From the NCBI GenBank assembly GCA_046330455.1, contig JAXLSU010000008.1, positions 62,001-126,000 of the forward strand: a DNA stretch of 64,000 nucleotides. Reading direction: 5' to 3'. The first letter of the stretch is position 1; each line of letters opens with the position of its first letter. A program made the position numbers and the translations under genes. This DNA comes from CAVQXR01 sp046330455 (lineage in GTDB: Bacteria; Actinomycetota; Thermoleophilia; Gaiellales; Gaiellaceae). The notes under the pieces were generated by a model that saw nothing but the letters and a program-made list of their open reading frames with translations, did not search any database and was not told the DNA's origin. Of the stretch, positions 52,062-60,813 are shown one piece after another.

Positions 52062-52649
52062 GTGGCGGACTTCCCGGAGCCGTCCCGCTGCGCCTGGGCT
52101 CCCGCCGGCGACCCGCTGTACGTCGCCTACCACGACGAGGAGTGGGGAGTGCCGTCCCACGACGATCGGCACCTGTTCGAGCTGCTCGTGCTCGAAGGCG
52201 CCCAGGCCGGCCTCTCGTGGGCGACGATCCTGCGCAAGCGCGAGGGCTACCGGCGCGCGTTCGCGGGCTTCGACGCCGAGGCGGTCGCCCGGTTCGGTGA
52301 GCGCGACGTGGCGCGACTGCTCGGTGACCCCGGGATCGTCCGCAACCGGCTGAAGGTCGAATCTGCGATCGCGAACGCCCGGGCCGTGCTCGCCGTGCGC
52401 GAGGAGCTCGGAAGCCTCGACGCCCTGCTCTGGTCGTTCGTCGGCGGCGAGCCGCGCATCAACCGCTTTCGAGCGCTGGACGAGGTCCCGGCCGAGACGC
52501 CGGAGTCGACGGCGATGAGCAGGGAGCTGAAGCGGCGAGGCTTCCGCTTCGTCGGGCCGACGATCTGCTACGCGTTCATGCAGGCGACCGGGCTCGTCAA
52601 CGACCACGTCCTCACCTGCCCGCGCTGGCGCGAGGTGCAGGCGCCGTAG
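52062..52649 (+). CDS. tag: DNA-3-methyladenine glycosylase I
   Basis: 195 aa. Base-excision repair enzyme that removes 3-methyladenine. Zinc-binding residues C10, H24, H182 and C186 are in place (SRCAWAPAG, YHDEEWGVP, NDHVLTCPRW); the substrate pocket has FELLVLEGAQAGLSWATILR with the catalytic Glu, and INRFRALDEVP. GTG 52062 directly follows the LeuB-like stop. Probably co-transcribed by position only; no functional tie to the catabolic genes. Confidence 0.92.
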   Translation: MADFPEPSRCAWAPAGDPLYVAYHDEEWGVPSHDDRHLFELLVLEGAQAGLSWATILRKREGYRRAFAGFDAEAVARFGERDVARLLGDPGIVRNRLKVESAIANARAVLAVREELGSLDALLWSFVGGEPRINRFRALDEVPAETPESTAMSRELKRRGFRFVGPTICYAFMQATGLVNDHVLTCPRWREVQAP

Positions 52650-52652
52650 CTG

Positions 52653-53279
52653 TTGCAGAACGCGGGGAACCTGCACTCTTTGTTCGTGCAGGCGAACGCA
52701 CCGACCGCAGGACAGAGAGACGCGGTGCTCCTCCGTGCCGCCCGGCGCGATCCGGAGGCGTTTCGCGACTTCTACCGGCTGCATGCCGAGTGGGTGTACC
52801 GCTGGCTGCTCACGCGGGTGGACACGCCGCAGGAGGCCGTCGAGCTGACCGCGGAGACGTTCGCGCAGGCGCTCGTCGCGCTGCCGCGCTTCCGGGGCAC
52901 GGAGCCCGGCTCCGGTACCGCCTGGCTGTTCGGGATCGCGCGGAACCTCGTGCGCCGGTCCTACGAGCGCGGGCAGCTCGAGCGTCGCGCCCGCGAGCGC
53001 CTCGGCATGCCGGCCCGGCAGTACGTCGCACCCGAGTACGAGGAGGTCGAGGAGCAGGCCGACGCGGCTGCGCTCGCCGCGGAGATCGCGGCAGCGCTCG
53101 ACGGGTTGACGCCCGAGCTACGAGAGGCGCTCGAGCTCCGCATCCTGCACGAGCTGTCCTACGAGGAGCTTGCGCGTTCGAGCGGGATCTCCGAGCCGAA
53201 CGCCCGGCTTCGCGTCTCTCGCGCGCTGCGCGCCATGCGCCGGCGCCTGGAGACAGCACAGGGAAAGGACGCGTCATGA
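52653..53279 (+). CDS. ECF-type RNA polymerase sigma factor
   Basis: 208 aa from TTG 52653, or 197 aa from GTG 52686, which fits the conserved domain better. Sigma region 2 at about 30-100 (FRDFYRLHAEWVYRWLLTRV, ETFAQALVALPRFRG, AWLFGIARNLVRRSYE) and region 4 at about 145-200 (LTPELREALELRILHELSYE, SISEPNARLRVSRALR-like). The stop overlaps the next gene as ATGA, which suggests that gene encodes the anti-sigma partner. Confidence 0.9.
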   Translation: MQNAGNLHSLFVQANAPTAGQRDAVLLRAARRDPEAFRDFYRLHAEWVYRWLLTRVDTPQEAVELTAETFAQALVALPRFRGTEPGSGTAWLFGIARNLVRRSYERGQLERRARERLGMPARQYVAPEYEEVEEQADAAALAAEIAAALDGLTPELREALELRILHELSYEELARSSGISEPNARLRVSRALRAMRRRLETAQGKDAS

Positions 53280-54148
53280 GCAACCTGCCGGCACACCTTC
53301 GTGAGCTCGAGGGCGATCTCGCCGTCGCCGCCGCTACCCGTGTCGACCAGCTCGCCCGGCGCCGGCGCCGGCGCATCGTGCTCGTCACGATCGTTGCCGG
53401 GCTCGGGCTCGCCGGCGCCGGGCTCGCAGCGAGCGGTGCGATTCAGAGCTGGCTCGGCGCCGCCGGTAGGGGCGAGGCCCGTTTCCTCGTGGACTCGGGC
53501 TCCACCTACGAAGGCCCCGCGCCGGCGGCTCTCGCCTGCGCCGATGTGTCCGGCGAGCGCTTCGCCTGCAACGCCGGATCCACCGGTCCCCGCGTCTACG
53601 ACCTCCTGTTCCGCGTCGAGGCGCAGCCGCGGGTCACCCGGGAATCCGCACTCGCCCGGATCGAGTCGGCTGCCTCGACCGGTGAGCTCGACGGGGCAGT
53701 CGCGACGCAGATCGAGGCGGACCTCCGCGCCGTCCCCGACGACTTCTTCGACAGGCTTGCCGTCTTCACGGCCTTCTCGAGCGTTGCGGTCAGCTCGGGT
53801 GTCGATCGCGGTGACGGGCCGATGGACGTGGTTCCGCCGCCCGGCGTGCCGCAGCTCGCCGCGTGCCAGAAGGACGGTTCCGGCGACTTCGCCTGCCGGC
53901 CGCTCGCGGGTGCGACCGGAGTCGCCGTGGGAACCCCCATCTACGTGCTGCGCCAGTCGGACGACTGGGTCGAGCAACCGGCACAGCAGGTGGAGGGGAA
54001 TCCAGAGGACCTGCACGCCATGGTCGAGGCGATCTGGGGCCGGCCGCTCGAGCCCGCGGAGCTCCGGCTCCTGCACCTCGCGGTCACGCCGGTCACCGCC
54101 GACTCGACGACCTCGATGGAAGATTCGAGCACCGCTTCGCAGCCGTAG
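53276..54148 (+). CDS. Membrane protein coupled to the ECF sigma factor, possible anti-sigma factor
   Basis: 290 aa. A short N-terminal cytoplasmic part (LPAHLRELEGDLAVAAATRV) precedes an Arg-rich stretch, one membrane segment (IVLVTIVAGLGLAGAGLAAS, about 35-54) and a 235-aa extracytoplasmic domain with four Cys (LACADVSGERFACNAG; LAACQKDGSGDFACRP) that may form two disulfides. It lacks the HxxxCxxC zinc motif of common anti-sigma factors. ATG 53276 overlaps the sigma stop. Anti-sigma role is inferred from position and topology. Confidence 0.65.
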   Translation: MSNLPAHLRELEGDLAVAAATRVDQLARRRRRRIVLVTIVAGLGLAGAGLAASGAIQSWLGAAGRGEARFLVDSGSTYEGPAPAALACADVSGERFACNAGSTGPRVYDLLFRVEAQPRVTRESALARIESAASTGELDGAVATQIEADLRAVPDDFFDRLAVFTAFSSVAVSSGVDRGDGPMDVVPPPGVPQLAACQKDGSGDFACRPLAGATGVAVGTPIYVLRQSDDWVEQPAQQVEGNPEDLHAMVEAIWGRPLEPAELRLLHLAVTPVTADSTTSMEDSSTASQP

Positions 54149-54153
54149 TTCCT

Positions 54154-54178
54154 GCAACAGGGCGAGCTCGATTCTGCG
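54154..54178 (+). promoter_or_regulatory. Possible ECF-type promoter
   Basis: TGCAAC and, 17-18 bases on, CGATGA between the membrane protein gene and the metallo-beta-lactamase-fold gene resemble an ECF -35/-10 pair. CTGCAACAG (54152-54160) is also an inverted copy of CTGTTGCAG (52650-52658) on the other side of the sigma/anti-sigma pair. Tentative. Confidence 0.3.
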
Positions 54179-54265
54179 ATGATCGGGTCGGTCGAGACCC
54201 GGGCGGGCCAGGGTTCGGGGTCGGGCTCCGGAACCCGGCCGCTCAGGATCTCGTCCTGGGCAGAG

Positions 54266-55019
54266 ATGAGACTGACCGACCGCATCTACCTCGTCGGCTC
54301 CGGGCTGCTCGGCTTGATCCTGCCCTGGATCCGCCCGATTGCCATGTCTACCTCCTCGACGGAGGGACGGTTCCTCGCGCTCGTCGACGTCGGAGCCGGG
54401 ATGGGCGCGGAGCAGATCCTGGAGAACGTGCGGCGGGAAGGCTTCGACCCTTCGGGGATCCGGCACCTGCTGCTCACACACGCACACGGGGATCATGCGG
54501 GCGGTGCGGCCAGATGCGCGGCCTGCTCGGCGACGAGGCCCGCGTGTACCTGTCGCGCGACCGGGCACAGGCCCTGCGCGAGGGGGACGAGGTCACCGTC
54601 TCGATCGATGTCGCCAAGCAGGTGGGCATCTATCCGCAGGATCACCGCTGATGAGCCTGCCCGGTCGACGTCGGTTCGCGGACGGCGACAGCATCTCCGT
54701 GGAGTTCGAGGTTTCCGTCCTCGACACGCCGGGACACGCCGACGGCCACGTCTCGTTCCTGCTCGACGAGGGTGGCCGGCGCTCCCTGTTCGCCGGTGAT
54801 GCCGTCTTCTTCGGGGGCAAGATCCTGCTGCAGGTCATCCACGACTGCCGGCTCGACCGCGAGGTCGAGTCGCTGCGGAAGCTGCGGCGCCTCGAGGTGG
54901 ACGCGCTCCTGCCGGGGCACATGAACGTGACTCTGTCCGGCGGGCAGCGTCACATCGAGAAGGCAAACCAGGTGCTCGACAGGCTGCTCGTCCCCGAGCA
55001 GATGGTCGGGGCGTGGTGA
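54266..55019 (+). pseudogene. Metallo-beta-lactamase-fold hydrolase, multiple frameshifts
   Basis: Pieces in three frames rebuild one MBL-fold protein of about 250 aa: RLTDRIYLVGSGLLGL; DPPDCHVYLLDGG; RFLALVDVGAGMGAEQILEN to LLLTHAHGDHAGGA; QMRGLLGDEARVYLSRDRAQ to VAKQVGIYPQD; RRFADGDSISVEFEVSVLDT to the stop. Metal ligands remain (THAHGDH, TPGHADGH, LFAGDAVF, LLPGHMN). Breaks lie near 54318, 54362, 54508 and 54650. Four in 750 bases is the highest density in the window; true decay is plausible here. The upstream ORF start at 54179 adds a non-conserved leader. Confidence 0.75.
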
Positions 55020-55030
55020 GGAGGCAGATC

Positions 55031-55549
55031 ATGGCAGAGACGCAGCAGGAGTGGCGCGGAAAGGTCGGACGGATGAGCCCCGACCAGATGGAGACGTTTC
55101 TCGCCGGGGGGCACGTGATGCGGCTCGCCTACCTCGACGAGACAGGGCATCCCGGCGTGGTTCCGGTGTGGTACGAGTGGAGCGAAGGGCGGTTCTGGGT
55201 CATCCCACGTGCCCGCTCGGCCTGGGCGGCCCACCTGGAGCGCGACGGAAGGGTCGGGTTCGTCGTCGATGTCGCGGACACGCTCGAGAAGGTGATCGGG
55301 AAGGGCACTGCCGAGCTGATCGAGACCCCGAACACGGGTGGGCGCTGGGTGGAGATCGCCACGAGGATGTCGGTCCGGTATCTGGGGCCGAACGGCCCGC
55401 GCTACCTCGAGCCGACGCTCGGTCAGCCGCGGTGGCTGTTCGCGATCACCCCCGCGGAGATCCAGACCTGGCAGGGGGTCGCCTGGGCGCGGCGGTACTG
55501 GGTCGAGGATACGCAGGGGCCGAGCTTCGAGGAGGCCCACGGCCTGTGA
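55031..55549 (+). CDS. Pyridoxamine 5'-phosphate oxidase-like flavoprotein
   Basis: 172-aa split-barrel protein. MSPDQMETFLAGGHVMRLAY and GHPGVVPVWYEWSEGRFWVI are typical of the PPOX/F420-dependent family, followed by ERDGRVGFVVDVADT and GKGTAELIE. ATG 55031 follows GTGAGGAGG; an in-frame GTG at 55013 is less likely. Cofactor (FMN or F420) and substrate are unknown. The M20 peptidase start overlaps its stop (GTGA). Confidence 0.82.
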   Translation: MAETQQEWRGKVGRMSPDQMETFLAGGHVMRLAYLDETGHPGVVPVWYEWSEGRFWVIPRARSAWAAHLERDGRVGFVVDVADTLEKVIGKGTAELIETPNTGGRWVEIATRMSVRYLGPNGPRYLEPTLGQPRWLFAITPAEIQTWQGVAWARRYWVEDTQGPSFEEAHGL

Positions 55550-56778
55550 ACGACCGGGACCGGGCGGTTCTCTCCGTGCTCGCTGCCCGGGAAGCTGAGC
55601 TCCTCGAGCTCGCCCGTGAGCTCGTGGCGACCCCGAGCCCGAACCCGCCCGGAGACGAGCGCGCCGCCGCAGAGATCGCGAGCCAGGCAATGCGGGGGCT
55701 GGGATTTCGCGACGTCACATCGCTCGGGCTCGAAGATGCGCGCCCGAACGTCGTCGGCACGGTGGGAGCGCCCACGGGCAGGACGCTGCTCCTGAACGGC
55801 CACCTCGACACGAAGCCGGCAGGGAACCTCGAGGAGTGGCGAACCGGCCCCTGGGACCCGGTTGTCGAGGACGGACGTTTGTGCGGTCTCGGCTCCACGG
55901 ACATGAAGGGGGCAGTCGCGGCGATGATCCACGCGGGCGGGGCGCTGCACGAGTCGGGTGCGCTCACCGACGGCCGGCTCAGGCTCGCGCTCGTCGCCGA
56001 CGAGGAGGCGGGAAGCCGGTTCGGCGCCGCCTACCTCGCGGGTAGGCCGGAGGCGGCCGCCGACGCCGTGATCGTCTGCGAGCCGACCGGGACGACGTCC
56101 GGCTGGGAATACATCGCGGCCGCCTCGCGCGGCATCTCCTGCTTCCGGATCGTCGTCCGCGGAACGCAGATGCACTCGAGCCTCTCCGACCGGCTCCCGT
56201 CCGTCAACGCCAGCGTCGAGCTCGCACGGTTGCTGACGCGGCTGGCCGACGAGTGGCGTCCGTCCTTCGACCCGCATCCGGCGATTCCCGGCGGCCCGAC
56301 GGTGAATGCGGGCGTCACCCTCTCGGGCGGGGTGTTCTTCGGGATCTATCCCGGCGAGGCGGAGTTCGGCGTCGATGTGCGAACCGTCCCGGGCATGACC
56401 CTGGAGAGGCTTCGCTCCGATCTCGGTGCGTTCCTCGACCGGCTCCGGGCCGACCGCCCCGACCTCGACGCGAGGGTCGAGTGGGTACCGGACCTCGAAT
56501 GGTTTCCTCCGTCGTGGATCGATCCCGACCATTCCGTCGTTCGCGCGGCACGCACAGCGGCGACCGAGGTGCTCGGCCGCGACGTCCCGGTCGGAATCAT
56601 GCCCGCCTTCACCGACGGTACCCACTGGAGTCTCGCGGGCATCCCCACGGTGCCGGCGTTCGGGCCCGGCCGGCTGCCGCTCGCGCACCGCCCGAACGAG
56701 TGGCTGTCCGTACAGGAGCTGCACGAGGCAGCACGGATCTACGCGCTGAGCGCCCTTCGCTTCTGCGCTCCTGGGTAG
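55546..56778 (+). CDS. M20 family metallopeptidase (ArgE/DapE-like)
   Basis: 410 aa. Metal ligands: H and D in LLLNGHLDTKPAG, D in LGSTDMKGAVAAM, catalytic EE in LVADEEAGSRFG, E in VIVCEPTGTTSG and H in LPLAHRPNEW. The lid domain has RGTQMHSSLSDRLPSVNAS. Deacylases, carboxypeptidases and N-carbamoyl amino acid amidohydrolases share this fold; the context of many amide hydrolases makes an N-acyl or N-carbamoyl substrate attractive but unproven. Confidence 0.88.
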   Translation: MNDRDRAVLSVLAAREAELLELARELVATPSPNPPGDERAAAEIASQAMRGLGFRDVTSLGLEDARPNVVGTVGAPTGRTLLLNGHLDTKPAGNLEEWRTGPWDPVVEDGRLCGLGSTDMKGAVAAMIHAGGALHESGALTDGRLRLALVADEEAGSRFGAAYLAGRPEAAADAVIVCEPTGTTSGWEYIAAASRGISCFRIVVRGTQMHSSLSDRLPSVNASVELARLLTRLADEWRPSFDPHPAIPGGPTVNAGVTLSGGVFFGIYPGEAEFGVDVRTVPGMTLERLRSDLGAFLDRLRADRPDLDARVEWVPDLEWFPPSWIDPDHSVVRAARTAATEVLGRDVPVGIMPAFTDGTHWSLAGIPTVPAFGPGRLPLAHRPNEWLSVQELHEAARIYALSALRFCAPG

Positions 56779-56800
56779 CGTCCGCGGCGAGAATCCGGCG

Positions 56801-57995
56801 ATGTTTGACCCCGTCCGCAGCCTCTCGTCGCTCGCCGGGCGGATCGCCGCCCTTCGAAGCGATAGCTGGCGGGTCCACGAGCTCGCCGTGCAGCGGCGCC
56901 GCGCCGGACACGACGTGATCGTGCTCAGCCTCGGCGAGCCCGACTTCTTGCCTCCGGAGCCGGCCGTGGAGGCCGCCGTCGCCGGCCTGCGCGGCGGCCG
57001 GACGCACTACACCTATGCCCGCGGCGAGCCCCGCGTGCTGCGGGCGATCAGCCGCATCGCGACGGAGCAGGCGGGCCGCGAGGTCGCGCCGGACCGGATC
57101 GTCTTCTTCCCGGGCTCGCAGGCGGCGCTGTTCTCCGTGCTGCTCTGCCTCGTCGAGAGCGGTGACGAGATCATCGTCCCGGCACCTGCGTACTCGACCT
57201 ACCCGGGCGTCGTCGCTGCGACCGGGGCGACCTGGGTCGATGTGCCGCTCCTGCCCGAGCACCGGTTTCACCTGCGGATCGAGGACGTCGCGGCCGCGAT
57301 CACCGAGCGGACACGGGCGATCCTCGTCAACTCGCCCCACAACCCGACGGGTGCCGTCGCCACCCGCGAGGAGCTCGAGGAGCTCGGCGCGCTCTGCCGT
57401 GCGCACGGCCTGTGGCTCGTCGCGGACGAGGTCTACGCGGCGCTCGCGTACGGACGGCCGCACACGAGCGTGCTGGCGTTGCCGCAAGCGGAGGACTTCG
57501 CGATCTCGCTCGGGAGCCTCTCGAAGTCCCACGCGATGACCGGTTTTCGATCCGGCTGGGCGGTCGCCCCGAGCGAGCTCGCCGACCGGCTGGCGCTCCT
57601 GCTCGAGTCGATGCTGTTCGGCAGCCCGCCGTTCATCCAGGACGCCGGGGTGGCGGCGCTCGCCGACGGCGCGATCGCCGCGACCATGCGTGAGGCGTAT
57701 CGACGCAGGGCCGGTCTGCTCGTCGGTCTGCTCGAGGCCGCAGCCGGGATCGCGGGCCCACCCACCGGAGGGTGGGATGTTCGTGCTCGTCGACGTGCGC
57801 GCGACCGGCCTGTCGGGAGAGGAGTTCGCGCTGCGCCTGCTCGAGGAGGAGGATGTCGCCGTCACGCCCACGGATGAGTTCGGCTCGAGCGGAGCCGGGC
57901 ATGTCCGGGTGAGCCTCGGCGCCGACGACGAGCGGCTCGTCGAGGCGGGCCGGCGAATCGCGGCGTTCGCGGCCGGGCTGCGCGCGGGCCGCTGA
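56801..57995 (+). pseudogene. Class I/II PLP aminotransferase, frameshifted near the 3' end
   Basis: About 395 aa when joined. VLSLGEPDFLPPEPAVEAAV, GGRTHYTYARGEPRVLRAIS, NSPHNPTGAVATREELEEL, ADEVYAALAYG and the PLP lysine in SLGSLSKSHAMTGFRSGW are all intact. After EAAAGIAGPP the frame breaks near 57767; the next frame gives PEGGMFVLVDVRATGLSGEE and GHVRVSLGADDERLVEAGRR to the stop at 57995. One extra base in CCACCCACCGGAGG explains it. Acts probably on an amino acid such as aspartate or alanine. Follows the M20 gene on the same strand. Confidence 0.85.
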
Positions 57996-58015
57996 GCGGT
58001 TGGTAGGGTCGCCGC

Positions 58016-59440
58016 ATGCCGGGTCAGCTTCCTCCGTCGCCGAAGCTCGCGGGCTCGCTGCGGGCGGGTGAGGTCTCGGCCCGTGAGGCGGTCGAGGCCT
58101 CCCTCGCACGGATCGACGCGCTCGACCCGCAGCTGAACGCGTTCCTCTGCGTCCAGGCCGACCGGGCGCTCGCGCGCGCCCGCGAGCTCGACGAGGGCCG
58201 TGAGCGGGGGCCGCTGCACGGGATCCCGCTCGGCGTCAAGGACCTGATCGACGTCGAGGGGATGCCGACGACAGCGGCGTCGCGCATTCTCGCCGGCAAC
58301 GTTGCCCGCGAGAGCGCCACGGTCGTGAAGCGGCTGGAAGCAGCCGGTGCGGTGATCGTCGGCAAGCTGAACACGCACGAGTTCGCCTACGGGGCGTTGA
58401 CGACCAGCCCGCACTTCGGCCCGGCCAGGAATCCCTGGGACCCGGGACGGGTGTGCGGCGGCTCGAGCGGAGGGAGCGGTGCAGCGCCGGCGGCGGGGCT
58501 CGTCGCCGGAGCTCTCGGATCGGATACGGCGGGCTCGGTCCGGATTCCCGCCGCCTTCTGCGGGATCAGCGGTATCCGCCCTTCGACTGGCCTCGTTCCC
58601 TGCCGGGGCGTGCTCCCGCTCGCCTGGAGCTTCGACGCCGTCGGCCCGATGGCCCGGACGGCCGAGGACTGCGCGCTGCTGCTCGGAGTGATCGCCGGCC
58701 ACGACCCGGCCGACCCGCAGTCCGTCCCCGTCGAGGTTCAGCCCTACGCCGAGCTGCTGGCCGGGGACATCCGCGGCCTGCGGATCGGAGCCGTGCGGGC
58801 GTTCTTCGAGGGCACGATCGATCCCCGCGTTGCAGCGTCCGTGGACGGGTCGCTCGCCGAGCTGCGCACGCTCGGAGCCTCGGTCGAGCCTGTCGAGCTG
58901 CCGTTTCTCGAGGAGGCCCGGCTGGCCCAACAGGCGATCCAGTTCCCGGAAGCGACGAGCGTGCACCTGCCCTGGCTGCGGACCCGGCTCGCCGACTACG
59001 GGCCGGACGTGCGCATCCGGGCGCTCGCAGGGCTCCACTGGCCGCCGACGGTCTACGTGACGGGACAGCGGGCCAGGCGTCTGATCGCCGAGGCGTTCCA
59101 CCGCGTGTTCGAGCGGTTCGACCTGCTCGTCCAGCCGGCGATGCCGATGATCGCCCCCCGGCTCGGAGAGACCGGGATCGAGGTCGACGGGCTCGAGGGG
59201 CTCGGCAGCGATGCCGCGATCGGCGAGGACGCCTACCGGCTCGCCGCGATTCGCTACACGGCTCCGTGGAGCCTCGTCGGCTTCCCGGCCGCGGCTGTCC
59301 CGTGCGGCGTCGTCGCCGGAATGCCCGTGGGTCTGTCCCTCGTCGGGCCGCGCCTCGCCGATGCGCTCGTGCTCCGGGCCGCCCACGCGTTCCAGCGGGT
59401 GACCGATTGGCACGAGCGGCTTCCGCCCGGGTCGCTCTAG
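58016..59440 (+). CDS. Amidase signature family protein
   Basis: 474-aa Ser-Ser-Lys hydrolase (GatA/AtzF/6-aminohexanoate hydrolase group). Triad K75 (PLGVKDLIDVEG), S150 (VCGGSSGGSGAA) and nucleophile S174 (DTAGSVRIPAAFCG), with the 24-residue spacing between the serines seen in the family. ATG 58016. No gatB or gatC gene is near, so a metabolic amidase is more likely than tRNA amidation. Its stop overlaps the 3' end of the convergent propeller gene. Confidence 0.9.
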   Translation: MPGQLPPSPKLAGSLRAGEVSAREAVEASLARIDALDPQLNAFLCVQADRALARARELDEGRERGPLHGIPLGVKDLIDVEGMPTTAASRILAGNVARESATVVKRLEAAGAVIVGKLNTHEFAYGALTTSPHFGPARNPWDPGRVCGGSSGGSGAAPAAGLVAGALGSDTAGSVRIPAAFCGISGIRPSTGLVPCRGVLPLAWSFDAVGPMARTAEDCALLLGVIAGHDPADPQSVPVEVQPYAELLAGDIRGLRIGAVRAFFEGTIDPRVAASVDGSLAELRTLGASVEPVELPFLEEARLAQQAIQFPEATSVHLPWLRTRLADYGPDVRIRALAGLHWPPTVYVTGQRARRLIAEAFHRVFERFDLLVQPAMPMIAPRLGETGIEVDGLEGLGSDAAIGEDAYRLAAIRYTAPWSLVGFPAAAVPCGVVAGMPVGLSLVGPRLADALVLRAAHAFQRVTDWHERLPPGSL

Positions 59441-60738
59441 CCGCCCTTCCCCTCGAAGGCCATCAACAGGCCGTTGAGGGACAGGTAGTAGCGCTTCTCG
59501 GTCGCGATTCCCGGGGAGTACTTGCCGAGTGGGTAGTGCCACATGACCTTCCCGTCGCTCACGCGAAGCGCGTAGGTGTCGGTCTCGAGCGTCGCGACGA
59601 AGACGAGGTCGCCGACGACGACCGCACCCCCGAGAATCCGGCCGTTCACATCGCGGTTCCAGAGCAGCTTGCCGGTCTCCGTGTCGAAGGCGCGCAGCCC
59701 GCCGTCGAACCCCCCGATGAACACGCGCCCGTCCGCGAGCGCGGGCGTCGAGTAGCCGAGCGAGTCGACATGATCCGTCCACACGATCGAGCCGTCGCGG
59801 GCGTCGAGCGCGACGATCGTCCCCGAGCGCGCGATCGTGTAGAGCCTGCGTCCGTCGGTCGACGCGCTCGCGTAGAAGCTCTCCGCGCGGAAGGCGTCGC
59901 GGTCGACGTAGGTGCTCCACAGCTTCGTCCCGTCTCGCCGGTCGAGGCAGAAGATCGAGCCTGCATAGGTCGTGATGCAGAGCCGGTTGCCCCAGACGGA
60001 CGGGCTCGAGTTGATGCGGCCGCCCGTCTGGTAGGCCCACTCGATCCGGCCGCTGTCGACGTCGACGGCGAACATGCGCCCGTCGGTCGCCCCGAAGTAG
60101 GCGACCCCATCGATTGCGACCGGCGAGGATTCGACCTTCCCTGCGAGCTTGAGCTGCCAGGCGACCTTCCCGGTCTCGCGGTGGAGAGCGGTCACCGTAC
60201 CGTCCGTGGAGCTGACGATCAGCTTCGAGCCGGCGATGGCCGGCGTCGACGGCTTGATGCCGTTCGTCTGCCAGCGCCAGAGGACCCTGCCCGTATCTGC
60301 CTCGATCGCGGCCGTCAGCCCCTCGAAGGTGTTCACGTACAGCGTGCCGTCGCAGAAGCTCGGCGGGTACTCCATGTAGGAGCCCATCCCGCGAACCCAG
60401 AGCGGCTTGTCCTTCGGGATCCCGAGCTGGATGTCCGGTCGGGCAAGGCTCCGCTGCGGGTTGCCTCCGAACTCCGTCCAGCACGGGCCTTCCTCCGGCT
60501 CGGACGCGGCGGTCGTCGCGGGCGGCTCCGTCTCGGCGGGGGCCGTCGTGACGGGCGCGGTCGTCACGGGGGCCGTCGTCGGCGGCGGTTCCGTCGTCGG
60601 AGTGACGACGGTCACGCCGGCGAGCTCGGTGTCGAGGGAGCCCTCGGGATCCCCGCCGTGGAAGGCCACGTAGGCCGCGGCAGCGCCGGCGAGCGCGAGC
60701 AGGAGCGCGCCCGCGATGATCAGGATCGTCCTGCGCAT
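59437..60738 (-). CDS. Membrane-anchored PQQ-type beta-propeller protein
   Basis: 433 aa. N-terminal anchor or signal (TILIIAGALLLALAGAAAAY), a low-complexity Thr/Pro/Ala linker with TTAPVTTAPVTTAP, then a propeller of seven blades marked by TGRVLWRW, TGKVAWQL, SGRIEWAY, GTKLWSTY, DGSIVWTD, TGKLLWNR and DGKVMWHY. Two Cys (EGPCWTEFGG, PPSFCDG) may form a disulfide. It lacks the PQQ dehydrogenase active-site residues and resembles BamB-type scaffold proteins; the role is unknown. ATG 60738. Confidence 0.83.
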   Translation of the reverse strand: MRRTILIIAGALLLALAGAAAAYVAFHGGDPEGSLDTELAGVTVVTPTTEPPPTTAPVTTAPVTTAPAETEPPATTAASEPEEGPCWTEFGGNPQRSLARPDIQLGIPKDKPLWVRGMGSYMEYPPSFCDGTLYVNTFEGLTAAIEADTGRVLWRWQTNGIKPSTPAIAGSKLIVSSTDGTVTALHRETGKVAWQLKLAGKVESSPVAIDGVAYFGATDGRMFAVDVDSGRIEWAYQTGGRINSSPSVWGNRLCITTYAGSIFCLDRRDGTKLWSTYVDRDAFRAESFYASASTDGRRLYTIARSGTIVALDARDGSIVWTDHVDSLGYSTPALADGRVFIGGFDGGLRAFDTETGKLLWNRDVNGRILGGAVVVGDLVFVATLETDTYALRVSDGKVMWHYPLGKYSPGIATEKRYYLSLNGLLMAFEGKGG

Positions 60739-60813
60739 GTGCTCCGCTCAGTGTGCCAGCGGGGTCGAGCGGGCAGCCCGCGCTGCCGGGACCGGAGCCC
60801 GACCCGGGTCGGC
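60739..60813. other. Short spacer with palindromes between the propeller gene and the HyuAB fusion
   Basis: Contains GGCAGCCCGCGCTGCC (6-bp stem) and CCGACCCGGGTCGG (14-base palindrome). Both could act as a terminator for the minus-strand hyuAB fusion gene. No coding signal. Confidence 0.35.

Noticed and set aside
56609..60484. Minus-strand ORF of 1291 codons
   Set aside because: Antisense to the amidase and aminotransferase and out of frame with the propeller gene; no recognisable domain, typical GC-rich shadow.
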